Positions 1-9,394 of a stretch of DNA of 64,000 nucleotides are shown one piece after another (the first letter of the stretch is position 1; every line of letters begins with the position of its first letter). The stretch is from Streptomyces pyxinicus. GTDB lineage: Bacteria; Actinomycetota; Actinomycetes; Streptomycetales; Streptomycetaceae. The translations under genes and the position numbers were made by a program. The stretch is from NCBI RefSeq assembly GCF_024753135.1, contig NZ_JANUGP010000015.1, forward strand, positions 62,001 through 126,000, given 5' to 3'. The notes beneath the pieces are model-generated. The model saw only the letters and a program-made list of their open reading frames with translations. It was not told the origin of the DNA and did not search any database.

Positions 1-3000
1 TTGACCGGACGGGGGGCGGGCGCCGGGGTGCTGTCGCCGCTGTTCCTCGGCACCGGGACGGACGACGTGTCGTCGTGGTCCCGGGCGGGCGGGGCCACGT
101 CGGGGGACTCGTTCCCCCGGGCCGGGGCGGGACCGCGCTCGTGGGCCGGAGCGGGAGGGGGCTGCGTGTCCGCGCCCTTGTTCCCGTGTATCTCGTCCCA
201 CAGGTCGTCGCGCTTCCGGTTGTTGAGCGAGTCCAGCCAGTCCGGGACGGACGAGCGCTCGGGTTCCGCGAACGTCACCCGGACGTCGCCGGACCGTTCG
301 GGCACGAGGCCGTCGTCGCCCGTGAATCGCCATGAGCCGTCGCCGTGCTCGTCCTGGTCCTCGCCGCCCCGCTCCGTGCGCCGGTCGCGGGCGTCGTCGT
401 CCCAGCGGCCGTCACGCCCGGTCCGGTCCCCGTGCCCGCCGTCCTTGCCGCCGCGCGCGTCGTCCTCGCCGTCGCCGAAACCGGTACGCGTGGTGCGCGA
501 ACCGTCGCCACCGCTCCCCCGGCCCGCGCCCGCCTCGCGCGAGCCACCCGAGCGCGAGCCACCGGGAGCGGCGCCCTCGCGGGTACCGCCACCGGTCCCC
601 AGACCGTCGGCGGGCTTCGGGCCCACCGACGAGGAGGTGTCGTCCCGCGTCCGGGAGCCGGTCACGCGCTGGTCGTCGTGCTGCTGTTCGCGGCGCGCGT
701 CGCCGACGGCATCGAACCAGGCCGAGGCCGCCCTGCGCTCGGCCGCGGAGTCACCGGTGGCCCGCGCCCGCACCCAGTCGTCGTGCAGCTCCCGGGTCTT
801 GGCCGCCGGCAGCCCGCTGCCCCGGGCGTCCTCCCACATCGCGTCCAGGCGGTGACGGTTCCACCCAGGGCTCTCCCGGAGGGGAGAGGCGCCGAGGCCC
901 TCCTCCCGCGAGCCCGGCTCGCCCACGCGGCTCGCACCGTCGCCGTCCCGACCGGTACGGCTCTCGTGGCCACCGTCCTCGCCGTCGCCGAAACCGGTAC
1001 GCGTGGTGCGCGAACCGTCGCCGCCGCTCCCCCGGCCCGCGCCCGCCTCGCGCGAGCCACCCGAGCGCGAGCCATCCGGAGCGGCGCCCTCGCGGGTGCC
1101 GCCACCGGTCCCCCGGCCGTCGGCGGGCTTCGGGAGCACCGACGAGGAGGTGTCGTCGTGCCCTGGGGTCCTGGGAATCCGCTGGTCGCGCATGCCGTTC
1201 AGCTGCTGCTCGCGGCGTGCGTCGCCCAGGGCGTCGGCCCAGGCGGAAGCGGCTCGGTTCTCTGCCGTCTTGTCCCCGGAGATACGGGCGTCCACCCAGT
1301 CGTCGTACAGCGCACGCGTCCTGCCCTCCGGCAGACCGCTGTCCTGGGCGTCCCGCCACATCCGGTCCACACGCCGCTGACTCCACCCGGGGCTCTCCCG
1401 CAACGGAGCGCGTCCGGTGCCGTCCGAATCCGCCATGGGCTTGCCCACGCGGCTCTCGCCCTCGGTGCCGGTCCTCTTCGCGCCGCCGCCGTCCGCGCCC
1501 GGCCCACGCCGGTCGCCACGGGCCGGCGGAGCCGAGTGCGTCTCATGGCCGTCACCGGTACGGGACGTGCCGGGGACGGACCGCTCGCCTGCCGAAGACT
1601 GCTGCGTCCGCCCGTCCGAGTCGGGACGGCGCGCGGGTTGAGGCGTGGCGGGCTGGTCGCCCGGCGCCGGGCGGGAAGCACGCGGCGAACCGTCGCGCGA
1701 ACCCGCGTCGTCCGTGGCACGGGGGCCGCCGCCCGGTGCGGAGGAACCCGGACGATCGGCGCCGCCGGACTGGCGCGCCGGGTCGCCCGTCACCCCGTGG
1801 TCGCCGCCTCGGTTGGCCGGGGGCTGCGTGACGTGGTCCGAGCCGCCGCCCGTGCGCACGCCCTCGGCCGGGTCGCCGTGCCTGGGCGGCATCGGGACGC
1901 CCTGGTCGTCGGTGCGCTCGGAGTGGCCGCCCGTGGGCGGGCGTTGGGTGACGCGGCTCGTGTCGTCGCCGTGGCCGCTCGACCCGCCGGGGCGGTTGCC
2001 GGGGCGCTCGGACGCGGGCGGCGGCACGATGGCGTGCGTGTCCCCGCCGCGCCCGCCGGTGCCCGGCAGCGGGCCGTCGCCCTCGCCACGCTCACCGCGC
2101 GCGGGCGGGGGCGTGTCGCCGTGCGTCACCGGGGTGGAATGCGAGCCCGGGTCGCGGGCGGGCGGCGGTGTCACCGAATCGCCGCGTACGGGCGTCCGCG
2201 ACGTGCCGTCGCTCCCCGGACGTCCGCCGCCCGGCGTCGGCCCGACAGGCTCCGTCGGCGGCGTAGTCGTACCCGGCACCTGGTCCCTGACCGGCGGCTT
2301 GGAGACGGGGGCGTCGCCGCGTGTGCCCTCGTGCTGCGTGCGGTCGCCGCCGGGGAGGCCGGGCGCCGGCTTGCCCGGCTCGCGGGCCGGGGGTGCGGAC
2401 TGCGGCCTGCCCTGTTCCGGCGTGGGCGGCGGCACGGTGCGCGAGCCCTGGTCGCGGCCGCCCGCGCCGGAGCCGTCGCCGCCCGGGAGCGGGTGTTCGG
2501 TGACGCGGTCGCCCGGGGCGGGGCGTGGCGGGGTGCCCCCGGCAGCCGCCCCGTCCGGCTTGCCCTGCCGGGGGGTCGTGACCGGTGGGGGCGTGGAGCG
2601 CGCGCCGTCGCCGCCCGAGCGGTCGCCCGGGGAGTACGAGGCTTTCTCGGACTCGGTCCTGGTGGTGAACGGGGCGGGTGCTCCCGTGGTGCGCTGGTTT
2701 CCGGAGTCCTCGCGGCGCGACACGGGGGGCGGGGGCATCCCGACGTCGTGCGTGCGGTTGCCGGTGGCCGGGCCGCTGCTCGTGGGCGTGGAGTCGTTGG
2801 CGGAGACACCGCCCCTGACCGGCGGCACGGCCTTTCCGGAGCCGCTCGGCACGGAGTCGTTGCCGCCGCGCCTGCTCTGCGCGGGCGCGTGGGTGAAGGA
2901 GCTGTCCTTGCCGCCGCCGGGGGCCGTGGTGAAGCCACCCGTGTGGTCGGTCTTGGGGACCGGCGGGGTCTTCACCGGCGGACTCCCCTTCGGTATGCCG

Positions 3001-3671
3001 CCGGGCGAGCCGGGCTTCGGCACCCCGTGGTAGCCGCCGAGGCCGCCGGCGACCGCGCCGAAGCCGCCGCCGATGCCGAGGGTCAGCGCCTCGGAGCCCC
3101 AGTCGATGTCGTAGTCCGTGTGCGCGATCCCGGCACCCGCCGCGCCGACGCCCAGGTCGAAGGCGAGGCCGGAGGCGGAGCCGATCACGGCGCCGCCGAC
3201 CGAGCCGACGACGGCGCTGCCGACCGGGCCGAGCCGGCCCGCCATCGAGGCGATGACCGGGATGAGCCGGGCGATGAGCTGTCCGATCATGGCGAGCACG
3301 CTTTCGAGGAGCGGCCCGAGGTAGAAGAACACCGCGCTGAGGAGGGCGCCGAGGATGTCCGCCCACATCATCGCGTTGAGCTTCTTCGCGTACTCCGCGG
3401 CCGCCTCGTGGAGCTTGTCCGCGTACCGGTTGATCGTCTGGCCGATGGTCCAGGCGGTCTCGATCGCATCGTCCAGGTTCTTGGCGGTCGCGTCCGACCA
3501 GGCGCGCCGGGCCGCGTCGCCCGCCGCCCCCGTCCACTCCATGCCCGCCACGTCCGAGTCGACCGCGACCCGGCGCTCGTGGAGTTCGTCCCCGAGCTTG
3601 ATCCAGGCGTTGCCCAGGGCGTAGATGTCCTCGATCTTGATCGTGTTGAGCACGGAATCCGCGGAAGCCAT
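1..3671 (-). CDS. Giant WXG100-headed, low-complexity repeat protein of the type VII secretion locus (C-terminus outside window)
   Basis: The frame is open from an ATG at 3671 to the left edge, over 1,220 codons with no stop, so the C-terminus is missing. Residues 1-100 are a helical WXG100-like domain with W-T-G at 46-48. Residues about 103-185 are hydrophobic and Gly/Ala-rich (IGQLIARLIPVIASMAG). The rest is Pro/Gly/Ser/Asp-rich low complexity carrying two copies of a helical module of about 75 residues (begins LRESPGW, contains DDWVxAR, ends DARREQQ) and a degenerate third. At DNA level 461-644 and 974-1157 are near-identical direct repeats. It starts 58 bp after the eccC stop, on the same strand. 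Large proteins with a WXG head and disordered middle beside eccC are often polymorphic toxins whose toxin domain lies at the C-terminus. That last point is inference, because the C-terminus is not in view. Confidence 0.8.
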   Translation of the reverse strand, partial: MASADSVLNTIKIEDIYALGNAWIKLGDELHERRVAVDSDVAGMEWTGAAGDAARRAWSDATAKNLDDAIETAWTIGQTINRYADKLHEAAAEYAKKLNAMMWADILGALLSAVFFYLGPLLESVLAMIGQLIARLIPVIASMAGRLGPVGSAVVGSVGGAVIGSASGLAFDLGVGAAGAGIAHTDYDIDWGSEALTLGIGGGFGAVAGGLGGYHGVPKPGSPGGIPKGSPPVKTPPVPKTDHTGGFTTAPGGGKDSSFTHAPAQSRRGGNDSVPSGSGKAVPPVRGGVSANDSTPTSSGPATGNRTHDVGMPPPPVSRREDSGNQRTTGAPAPFTTRTESEKASYSPGDRSGGDGARSTPPPVTTPRQGKPDGAAAGGTPPRPAPGDRVTEHPLPGGDGSGAGGRDQGSRTVPPPTPEQGRPQSAPPAREPGKPAPGLPGGDRTQHEGTRGDAPVSKPPVRDQVPGTTTPPTEPVGPTPGGGRPGSDGTSRTPVRGDSVTPPPARDPGSHSTPVTHGDTPPPARGERGEGDGPLPGTGGRGGDTHAIVPPPASERPGNRPGGSSGHGDDTSRVTQRPPTGGHSERTDDQGVPMPPRHGDPAEGVRTGGGSDHVTQPPANRGGDHGVTGDPARQSGGADRPGSSAPGGGPRATDDAGSRDGSPRASRPAPGDQPATPQPARRPDSDGRTQQSSAGERSVPGTSRTGDGHETHSAPPARGDRRGPGADGGGAKRTGTEGESRVGKPMADSDGTGRAPLRESPGWSQRRVDRMWRDAQDSGLPEGRTRALYDDWVDARISGDKTAENRAASAWADALGDARREQQLNGMRDQRIPRTPGHDDTSSSVLPKPADGRGTGGGTREGAAPDGSRSGGSREAGAGRGSGGDGSRTTRTGFGDGEDGGHESRTGRDGDGASRVGEPGSREEGLGASPLRESPGWNRHRLDAMWEDARGSGLPAAKTRELHDDWVRARATGDSAAERRAASAWFDAVGDARREQQHDDQRVTGSRTRDDTSSSVGPKPADGLGTGGGTREGAAPGGSRSGGSREAGAGRGSGGDGSRTTRTGFGDGEDDARGGKDGGHGDRTGRDGRWDDDARDRRTERGGEDQDEHGDGSWRFTGDDGLVPERSGDVRVTFAEPERSSVPDWLDSLNNRKRDDLWDEIHGNKGADTQPPPAPAHERGPAPARGNESPDVAPPARDHDDTSSVPVPRNSGDSTPAPAPRPV
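461..1157. repeat. 184-bp direct repeat (461-644 and 974-1157) inside the giant WXG protein gene
   Basis: The two segments differ at only a few positions and lie exactly 513 bp (171 codons) apart, so the reading frame is kept. Each encodes the stretch from DDTSSSV through SREAGAGRGSGGDGSRTTRTGFGDGED, and each copy is linked to one LRESPGW helical module. The exact codon multiple suggests a recent in-frame tandem duplication. Recombination between copies could expand or contract the protein. Confidence 0.85.
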
Positions 3672-3729
3672 AGGAACGCCCTCCTTGGGCGTACTGCTGG
3701 GGGTTCGGGTGGGGGGAGCGAGCGGGTGG

Positions 3730-6700
3730 TCAGGAGCGGGTGACGACGGTTTCGTGCGGGGGCAGGCCGCTGTCTCGGCGGGCGACGTCCCCGGACTGTT
3801 CGGCTTCGCCGCCCTCGTCGCGTTCGTCGAGGGCGATCTGTACGACCGTCGGTTCGTGGTCGCGGCGTACGAGGATGCCGCGTCCCGGGTCGGCGCGCCG
3901 GGCGCGCTGGTCGCCGAGGAGGACGCCCTCGCGGTGGTCCCCGGACAGGACGAGGCCGCTGGTGCCGTTCTCCTTGAGCCTGCTCAGCAGGGAGTCGGAG
4001 AGCAGGGCGCGTCCGGCGCCGCCGACCCGGCGGGCGAGGACGAGGTGGAAGCCCAGTTCCTCGCCCTGCGGAATGAACGGGGCGAGCGCGGCGAGCGGTC
4101 CCTGCCCCATGCCTCCGGCGGCGAGGTCGTAGTCGTCCGCGACGAGGTACAGCTCGGGTCCCTGCCACCAACTGCGGTCCGCGAGTTCGGCGGCCGTGAT
4201 GTCCGGCGGGGGCATCCGGTTGCGCAGGGTCTCGGCGAGAGCCTGGGCCTGGCCGGCGACGAGGTCGGCGTTGCCGCCGCGCGCGCCGATGTACTCGGGC
4301 GGGACGGCGTCGAGCAGGCTGTGCCGGTAGTCGACGACCATGAAGCGCGCCTCCTTCGCGGGGTAGCGGTCGGCGAGCCCGCGCATCCAGGCGCGCAGGA
4401 AGGCGGTCTTGCCGGAGCCGGAGTCGCCGAGGACGACGAAGTGCGGTGCGCCCGAGGTGAGGTCGAGGCCGACCGGGGTGAGGTCGGACTCGCGCAGCCC
4501 GATGGGCACCTCGCGTCCGCTCAGGCCGGGGCCGTGGCCCTCCCAGCGGCCGGCGGACGCGGGGGCGGCGGCGGCCAGTTCGCGCACGGTGACGCGGCGG
4601 GGCAGGACGCGCAGCGCCGGGGCCGCCGGCCGCTTCCAGGCGGCGGCGATCGCGGCGACGAGGTCGCGCTCGGCCTCGGCGAGCCCTTCGGCCGAGTCCA
4701 CACCGTCGAGGCGGGGAAGTGCCACGTGGTGGGTGAGGCCGGGCGGCAGGATGCCGCGTCCGGGCAGGCCCTGTCCGATGCCGCGGGCGGCCTGGCGGTT
4801 GATCTCGGACTCGGTGGGGTCGTTGAGGCGCAGTTCGAGGCGGCCGGGGATGCTGTCGCGCAGTCCGACGCGTATCTCGGCCCAGCGGTTGGCGGTGAGC
4901 CACAGGTGGACGCCGACGCCGAGCCCACGCGCGGCGATGTCGGTGAGCGCGGCGGCCGCGTCGTCCTCGGCGGCGTGCAGGGCCGCCCAGTTGTCGACGA
5001 CGAGGACGACGTCGGCGCCCCGCACGCCCTCCGGGAGGTCGCCGGCGAGGCGGCGGGAGCGCAGCTCGGCGGCGGACTGGATGCGCAGCTCACGGAACAT
5101 CGTCTCGCGGGCGCTGATGAGGCGGCCGACCTCGGCGAGGACCCGGCGCACGCGTTCCTCGTCGCGGCGTCCGGCGATGCCCGCGACATGCGGGGCGTCG
5201 GCGAGCCCGTGGAGGGTGCCGCCGCCCATGTCGATGGCGTAGAACTGCACTTCGTCGGGGGTGTGGGTGAGCATCGCGCTGAGCATCGCGGTGCGCAGGA
5301 AGGTGGACTTCCCGCTCTGCGGGGCGCCGACGAGGGCGATGTGCCCCTGGCGTCCGGTGAGGTCGATGCCGATGGGGCGCTGTTCCTGGCGGGCCGGTAC
5401 GTCGATGACGCCGGCGGGGAACTTGAGTGTGCCCGGCAGCGGCCACAGCGGCCCGACCAGACCGCGCTCGGGGTCCTCCTCCGGTTCGCCGAGCAGCGGC
5501 AGGAGGCCGAAGTGCGCGGGCAGCGGCGGCAGCCACACCCGGTGGCCGGGGGTGTCCTCGCCCAGCAGGCGCTCGACGGCGAGGGCGAGTTCGGTCGTGG
5601 TGCCCTTGCCGGTCCACTCCCAGTCCGGCTTCTCCTCCTGGGGGGCCGCCGGTGCGAGTTCGCCGTGGACGACGAAGGGGAGCGGGGCGAGGGCGGCGGC
5701 GGGTGCCTCGGGGTCGTGACGGTGGTAGGGCGCGGAGACGTGGGCGACGCGGAAGCGCTCGTAGACCGTCTCGTCGACCTTGAGGTAGGCGGAGCCGGGG
5801 ATGGCGGGGAGGCTGTAGGCGTCGGGGGTGCCGAGGACGGCGCGGGACTCGGCGGCGCTGAAGGTGCGCAGGCCGATCCGGTAGGACAGGTGTGATTCGA
5901 GGCCGCGCAGGCGGCCCTCCTCCAGGCGCTGCGTGGCGAGGAGCAGGTGGATGCCCAGCGAGCGGCCGACCCGGCCGATCTGCACGAAGAGGTCGATGAA
6001 GTCGGGCCGCTGGGAGAGGAGTTCGCCGAACTCGTCGACGACGACGAGCAGGTGCGGCAGAGGTTCGAGTGGGCGGCCCTCGGAGTCGGTGCCGCCGGCT
6101 TCGCGGCGCAGCTGGTACTCCCGCACGGAGTCGGCGTTGCCCGCCTCGCGCAGCATCCGCTGACGGCGCTGCTGTTCGCCCTGGAGAGCCTGCCGCATCC
6201 GGTCGACGAGGGCGAGGTCGTCGGCGAGGTTGGTGATGAGGCCGGAGACGTGCGGGAGTTCGGTGACCCCGGCGAAGGTGGCGCCGCCCTTGAAGTCCAC
6301 GAGGACGAGGGCGAGGTGTTCGGGCGAGTGGGTGAGGGCGAGCCCGGTGACCAGGGTGCGCAGCAGTTCGCTCTTGCCGGAGCCGGTGGCGCCGACGACG
6401 AGGCCGTGCGGTCCGACGCCGCCCTGGGCCGATTCCTTGAGGTCGAGGACGAGGGGCTGGCCGGTGCCGGTGACACCGATGGGGACGCTGAGCAGTTCGC
6501 GGTCGTCGGGGGCGTGGCGGCGCTCGCGCGGGTCGAAGGAGGCGATGTCGGCGATGCCGAGCATCCCGGAGAGCGACACGTGCTCGGAGAGGACCTGCTC
6601 GCGTTCGCCGGAGAGCTGGAGCGGGGCCAGGGCCCGGGCCGCGGCCTCCAGGACGCCGGGGTCGACGGTGTCGGCGGTGGCCTTCTCGACGCTCGCGTGC

Positions 6701-7875
6701 AGGGCGGGGTCGCGGCTCTCCAGGACGAGGCCGCCACGCGCGTCGGTACGGGCACGCACGTCGACGCGGCCCGGCTCCGAACGCTCCTCGTCCACGAGGC
6801 AGACGAGGTGCAGGCCGATGTCGGGGCCGGCCTCGGTGAGCAGGTCGTTCAGGAGCGGGGAGCGGGCCCAGGCGGCTTCGGGCTCGTAGTCGTCGAGGAA
6901 GACGACGAGGTGCCGGCGGGCGGCGGCGCCGCGCTGGGTGAGCAGCCTGTTGGCACGCTCGGCGCGGGCGAGGAGCGCCTGGTCGAGGAGGGCGCGGAGG
7001 TGGTCGTGCAGGCCGGTGAGGTCGTCGGCGAGCATCGGCACGATCTCCTGCTCGCGCGGGCGGCCCTCCTGCTCGGCGGGCTGGGCGTGCGGCAGCCACT
7101 TGGCCCAGTCCCAGGCGGCGTGACCGCCGGTGACGACGGCGACCCGCACGTCGTCCGGGGCGTGCAGCGTGGAGAGCTGGAGCAGCAGGGCCTGGGCGAG
7201 TTCGCGGCCCTTGGCACGGGGGCCGAGGACGCTGACGACGCCGGAGTTGCCGAGGTCGAGCCAGGCCGCCTGGTCCTCGACGGCGGAGTGCTGTTCGACG
7301 AGTTCGGCGGCGGCGTGGCGGCACGTGGTGTCGAGTTCGACGGTGGGGTCGCTCTGCTCGTGCAGGCGCAGCGGGGCGAGGGGCGGCACGGTGCCGGTGC
7401 CCGCGCGCAGGCGCAGGAAGTCGTCGTCGCCGGGGCGGCGTTCCCAGACCCGGCGGCGGCGCGTGGCGAGCGCCCAGAGCCGGTCGGGGTGCGGGTGGCG
7501 CCAGGCGTCGGCGGCGCGCTGCTCGGCGCGCGTGTGCAGGGCCTGCTTGCGTATCCCCGCGAGGTATTCCATGTACCGGTCGCGCTGGCGGAACTGGTTG
7601 CGGCGGCGGCTGCCGCGCAGTTGCATCCGCACGCCGATGGTGATGCCGACGGAGACCACGACGAAGGCCAGGCCGAGCAGGATCATCCAGGCCCGCCCGT
7701 AGGCGACCATGTACGCCGCCATGCTGACGCTGGAGAGCAGCGGGAGCAGGAGCATGAGCCAGCTCGCCGCGCCCTGCGGCTGGGGGCGCTGGGGCGGGGC
7801 GGCCAGCGTCGTTCCGCCCTGCGGGGCGGGGGGCGGCGTCATCCGGACGGGACGGTGGAAGGGGATTCGACTCAC
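3730..7875 (-). CDS. eccC: EccC-type type VII secretion ATPase (FtsK/SpoIIIE family)
   Basis: This 1,381-residue protein starts at GTG 7875. Residues about 35-95 hold two transmembrane helices, followed by a cytoplasmic region with three FtsK/SpoIIIE ATPase domains. Their Walker A motifs are GATGSGKSELL near residue 490, GAPQSGKSTFL near 850 and GDSGSGKTAFL near 1150. The first domain also has LVLVDFKGGATF and LLVVVDEFGELL, the usual Walker B neighbourhood. Length and three-domain layout fit single-chain EccC, the motor that recognises WXG100 substrates and drives export through the membrane channel. It sits between a WXG100 gene (7996-8448) and the giant WXG protein gene, all on the minus strand. 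The family call is certain; the exact ESX subtype is not. Confidence 0.97.
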   Translation of the reverse strand: MSRIPFHRPVRMTPPPAPQGGTTLAAPPQRPQPQGAASWLMLLLPLLSSVSMAAYMVAYGRAWMILLGLAFVVVSVGITIGVRMQLRGSRRRNQFRQRDRYMEYLAGIRKQALHTRAEQRAADAWRHPHPDRLWALATRRRRVWERRPGDDDFLRLRAGTGTVPPLAPLRLHEQSDPTVELDTTCRHAAAELVEQHSAVEDQAAWLDLGNSGVVSVLGPRAKGRELAQALLLQLSTLHAPDDVRVAVVTGGHAAWDWAKWLPHAQPAEQEGRPREQEIVPMLADDLTGLHDHLRALLDQALLARAERANRLLTQRGAAARRHLVVFLDDYEPEAAWARSPLLNDLLTEAGPDIGLHLVCLVDEERSEPGRVDVRARTDARGGLVLESRDPALHASVEKATADTVDPGVLEAAARALAPLQLSGEREQVLSEHVSLSGMLGIADIASFDPRERRHAPDDRELLSVPIGVTGTGQPLVLDLKESAQGGVGPHGLVVGATGSGKSELLRTLVTGLALTHSPEHLALVLVDFKGGATFAGVTELPHVSGLITNLADDLALVDRMRQALQGEQQRRQRMLREAGNADSVREYQLRREAGGTDSEGRPLEPLPHLLVVVDEFGELLSQRPDFIDLFVQIGRVGRSLGIHLLLATQRLEEGRLRGLESHLSYRIGLRTFSAAESRAVLGTPDAYSLPAIPGSAYLKVDETVYERFRVAHVSAPYHRHDPEAPAAALAPLPFVVHGELAPAAPQEEKPDWEWTGKGTTTELALAVERLLGEDTPGHRVWLPPLPAHFGLLPLLGEPEEDPERGLVGPLWPLPGTLKFPAGVIDVPARQEQRPIGIDLTGRQGHIALVGAPQSGKSTFLRTAMLSAMLTHTPDEVQFYAIDMGGGTLHGLADAPHVAGIAGRRDEERVRRVLAEVGRLISARETMFRELRIQSAAELRSRRLAGDLPEGVRGADVVLVVDNWAALHAAEDDAAAALTDIAARGLGVGVHLWLTANRWAEIRVGLRDSIPGRLELRLNDPTESEINRQAARGIGQGLPGRGILPPGLTHHVALPRLDGVDSAEGLAEAERDLVAAIAAAWKRPAAPALRVLPRRVTVRELAAAAPASAGRWEGHGPGLSGREVPIGLRESDLTPVGLDLTSGAPHFVVLGDSGSGKTAFLRAWMRGLADRYPAKEARFMVVDYRHSLLDAVPPEYIGARGGNADLVAGQAQALAETLRNRMPPPDITAAELADRSWWQGPELYLVADDYDLAAGGMGQGPLAALAPFIPQGEELGFHLVLARRVGGAGRALLSDSLLSRLKENGTSGLVLSGDHREGVLLGDQRARRADPGRGILVRRDHEPTVVQIALDERDEGGEAEQSGDVARRDSGLPPHETVVTRS

Positions 7876-7995
7876 GGTGGCTGCCTAGCGGGCTGTCGTC
7901 GGACGGAGCGGGGTGCGGGTGGGGCGGGGTGCCGGGGCGCGCGGTGACGCGGGGTGGCTGGTGCGCCCCGGCCGGGGGCCGGGCGGGGCGCGGGC

Positions 7996-8448
7996 TCAGC
8001 CGGGGAAGGTCATGGTGATGGCCGTCTTGTTGGTGTCGGTCTCCTCGTCGGGCGGCGTGTCCTTGGGGGCGTCGTCACCGCCGCCGGCGGTGAGCGCGTC
8101 GTGGAACTTGTCGAAGCCGCTCTTGATGCCGTTCTCGACGAGGCTGTAGTTGTGCTCGGCGTCCGAGACGCCGCCGGCGAGTACGGGCAGGACGGCGGGG
8201 GTGTCGTCGTCCTTGAAGCCGAACAGCTCGCGCATGACGCGGTTCCACTCGTCCACGACGGCCTGGGCGTCGGAGGCAGCCTTGCCCTCCCAGCGCAGGC
8301 GCAGGCCGAAGATGCGGTCGCCGATGGCCTGGGAGGTCTTCGAGACCTCCTTGCTCAGCTCGACCAGTTTCCTCGCCGAGGAGTCCATCCCCTGCGGGGA
8401 GACTTTGAAGGTGGAGGAGTCGTAGTCGATCTCACCGCTGGCGGCCAT
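7996..8448 (-). CDS. WXG100-family protein with C-terminal tail, type VII substrate or partner
   Basis: This is a 150-residue protein. The ATG at 8448 is chosen because GGAAAGG lies a few bases upstream; an open frame extends further but overlaps the divergent promoter. Residues 1-100 look like a WXG100 helical hairpin with RLRWEGKAASDAQ, where W-E-G is the turn motif. The remaining 50 residues are acidic and Thr-rich (DDAPKDTPPDEETDT). It lies 120 bp upstream of eccC on the same strand. WXG100 proteins are secreted as dimers by EccC machines; this one is longer than the classic 100-residue form. Substrate versus scaffold role is inference. Confidence 0.85.
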   Translation of the reverse strand: MAASGEIDYDSSTFKVSPQGMDSSARKLVELSKEVSKTSQAIGDRIFGLRLRWEGKAASDAQAVVDEWNRVMRELFGFKDDDTPAVLPVLAGGVSDAEHNYSLVENGIKSGFDKFHDALTAGGGDDAPKDTPPDEETDTNKTAITMTFPG

Positions 8449-8471
8449 GACGCACCTTTCCGGCGAAATGC

Positions 8472-8508
8472 GGTGCGCGATACGGGACTTGATCCCGTGC
8501 TCGGCACC
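8472..8508. promoter_or_regulatory. Nested palindrome between divergent type VII genes
   Basis: The arrangement is GGTGC, 5 bases, ACGGGA, 5 bases, TCCCGT, 5 bases, GCACC, perfectly symmetric over 37 bp. It lies 24 bp upstream of the minus-strand WXG gene start (8448) and within the 171-bp divergent promoter region shared with the plus-strand gene at 8620. It could be a regulator site or an RNA hairpin in the WXG-gene leader. Confidence 0.5.
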
Positions 8509-8619
8509 ACTCTCGCGCTGACAATTGCCCACATAAGTGGTAAGCCTGGCAGAGTTCTTCAGAACAGGTCCCCGGCCACCACGGCACCGCGGTGGTGCCG
8601 GGCAGACGAGGGAGTGAGC

Positions 8620-9252
8620 ATGAGCGGCCCCATAGAGTCCGCGTACGACACGACGCCTTTGCCCGAGCCCGACGAGTCGGACGGCGACGGTTCGCAGGAG
8701 AAGAGCGCCGACAACGGCAAGGACCTCGGCGGCCTCGTCCCGGAGGACAAGGTCGCCTGGGAGACCGCGCCCTCCTTCAACCAGGATCCGCAGGACATCG
8801 GCGACGGCGGGGACCAGCCGGACAAGAAGGATCCGGGGCCGCCCGCCGGTGACTTCGGCGTGAGCCTCTCCTCGCTGCGCACCGCCGAGGCGTCCATGCT
8901 GGTCGAGGCGCGCGCGATGGTCGCCAAGTACGAGGAGGTGCGCACGCACGTCGTCGCCGCCAAGGACACCGTCTTCGGGCAGACCGCGAAGGACAAGCCC
9001 GACGACGGGGAGGGGCACACGAGCCTGGAAGCCGGCTACCATCCCCCCGCCGAGGCCTCCGACAACCCCTTCGCCCCGGCGGCCCGCGAGTTCGCCGCCG
9101 AGATGAACCCCGCGATGGAGCGCGCGCTGCTCCAGGTCGGCTCGGCACTGGAGAAGTTCGGCGAGTACATCGCCCTGGTCAACCACTCCGGGCAGGCCTA
9201 CGGGCACACCGACCGCGAGTCGCGTTTCCCGGCTCCGCCCGGCAACGCCTGA
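8620..9252 (+). CDS. Probable type VII secretion-associated protein, acidic N-terminus plus helical domain
   Basis: This 210-residue protein starts at ATG 8620, with a GGGAGTGAGC sequence just upstream. Residues 1-85 are acidic and disordered (PEPDESDGDGSQEKSADNGKD). Residues about 88-200 form predicted long helices (FGVSLSSLRTAEASML, MERALLQVGSALEKFGEYIALV), the look of ESX-associated helical-hairpin proteins, though no clear WXG motif is present. It is the only plus-strand gene in the 15-kb secretion run, divergent from a WXG100 gene and convergent with another. The family is not recognised; a role as a secreted partner is inferred from location and helical pattern. Confidence 0.75.
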   Translation: MSGPIESAYDTTPLPEPDESDGDGSQEKSADNGKDLGGLVPEDKVAWETAPSFNQDPQDIGDGGDQPDKKDPGPPAGDFGVSLSSLRTAEASMLVEARAMVAKYEEVRTHVVAAKDTVFGQTAKDKPDDGEGHTSLEAGYHPPAEASDNPFAPAAREFAAEMNPAMERALLQVGSALEKFGEYIALVNHSGQAYGHTDRESRFPAPPGNA

Positions 9253-9271
9253 GCCCCGCGTCCCCGCCGTC

Positions 9272-9289
9272 CCGCCCCGAGCGGGGCGG
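9272..9289. terminator. Bidirectional GC-rich hairpin between convergent genes
   Basis: CCGCCCC, loop GAGC, GGGGCGG forms a 7-bp GC-only stem 20 bp after the plus-strand stop at 9252. It lies in the 142-bp gap before the stop of the convergent WXG100 gene at 9395, a good position for a shared terminator. Confidence 0.5.
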
Positions 9290-9394
9290 CCGGGAAGCCG
9301 GCGTAACAGCGCGCGGCGCACGCGTGGAGCGGCGGGCCGCCGGGCGGGGCGGGTCCCCGGGGCGGCACCGGCGCGTACCGGGACGCGCGGGCGC

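Noticed and set aside
345..3743. Long plus-strand open frames across 1-3700
   Set aside because: They have Arg/Pro/Ala-rich shadow composition and run antisense to the minus-strand frame that starts at 3671 and has WXG and helical modules.
3625..7947. Two long plus-strand frames opposite eccC
   Set aside because: Both are antisense to a gene with three intact Walker motifs and lack any domain pattern.
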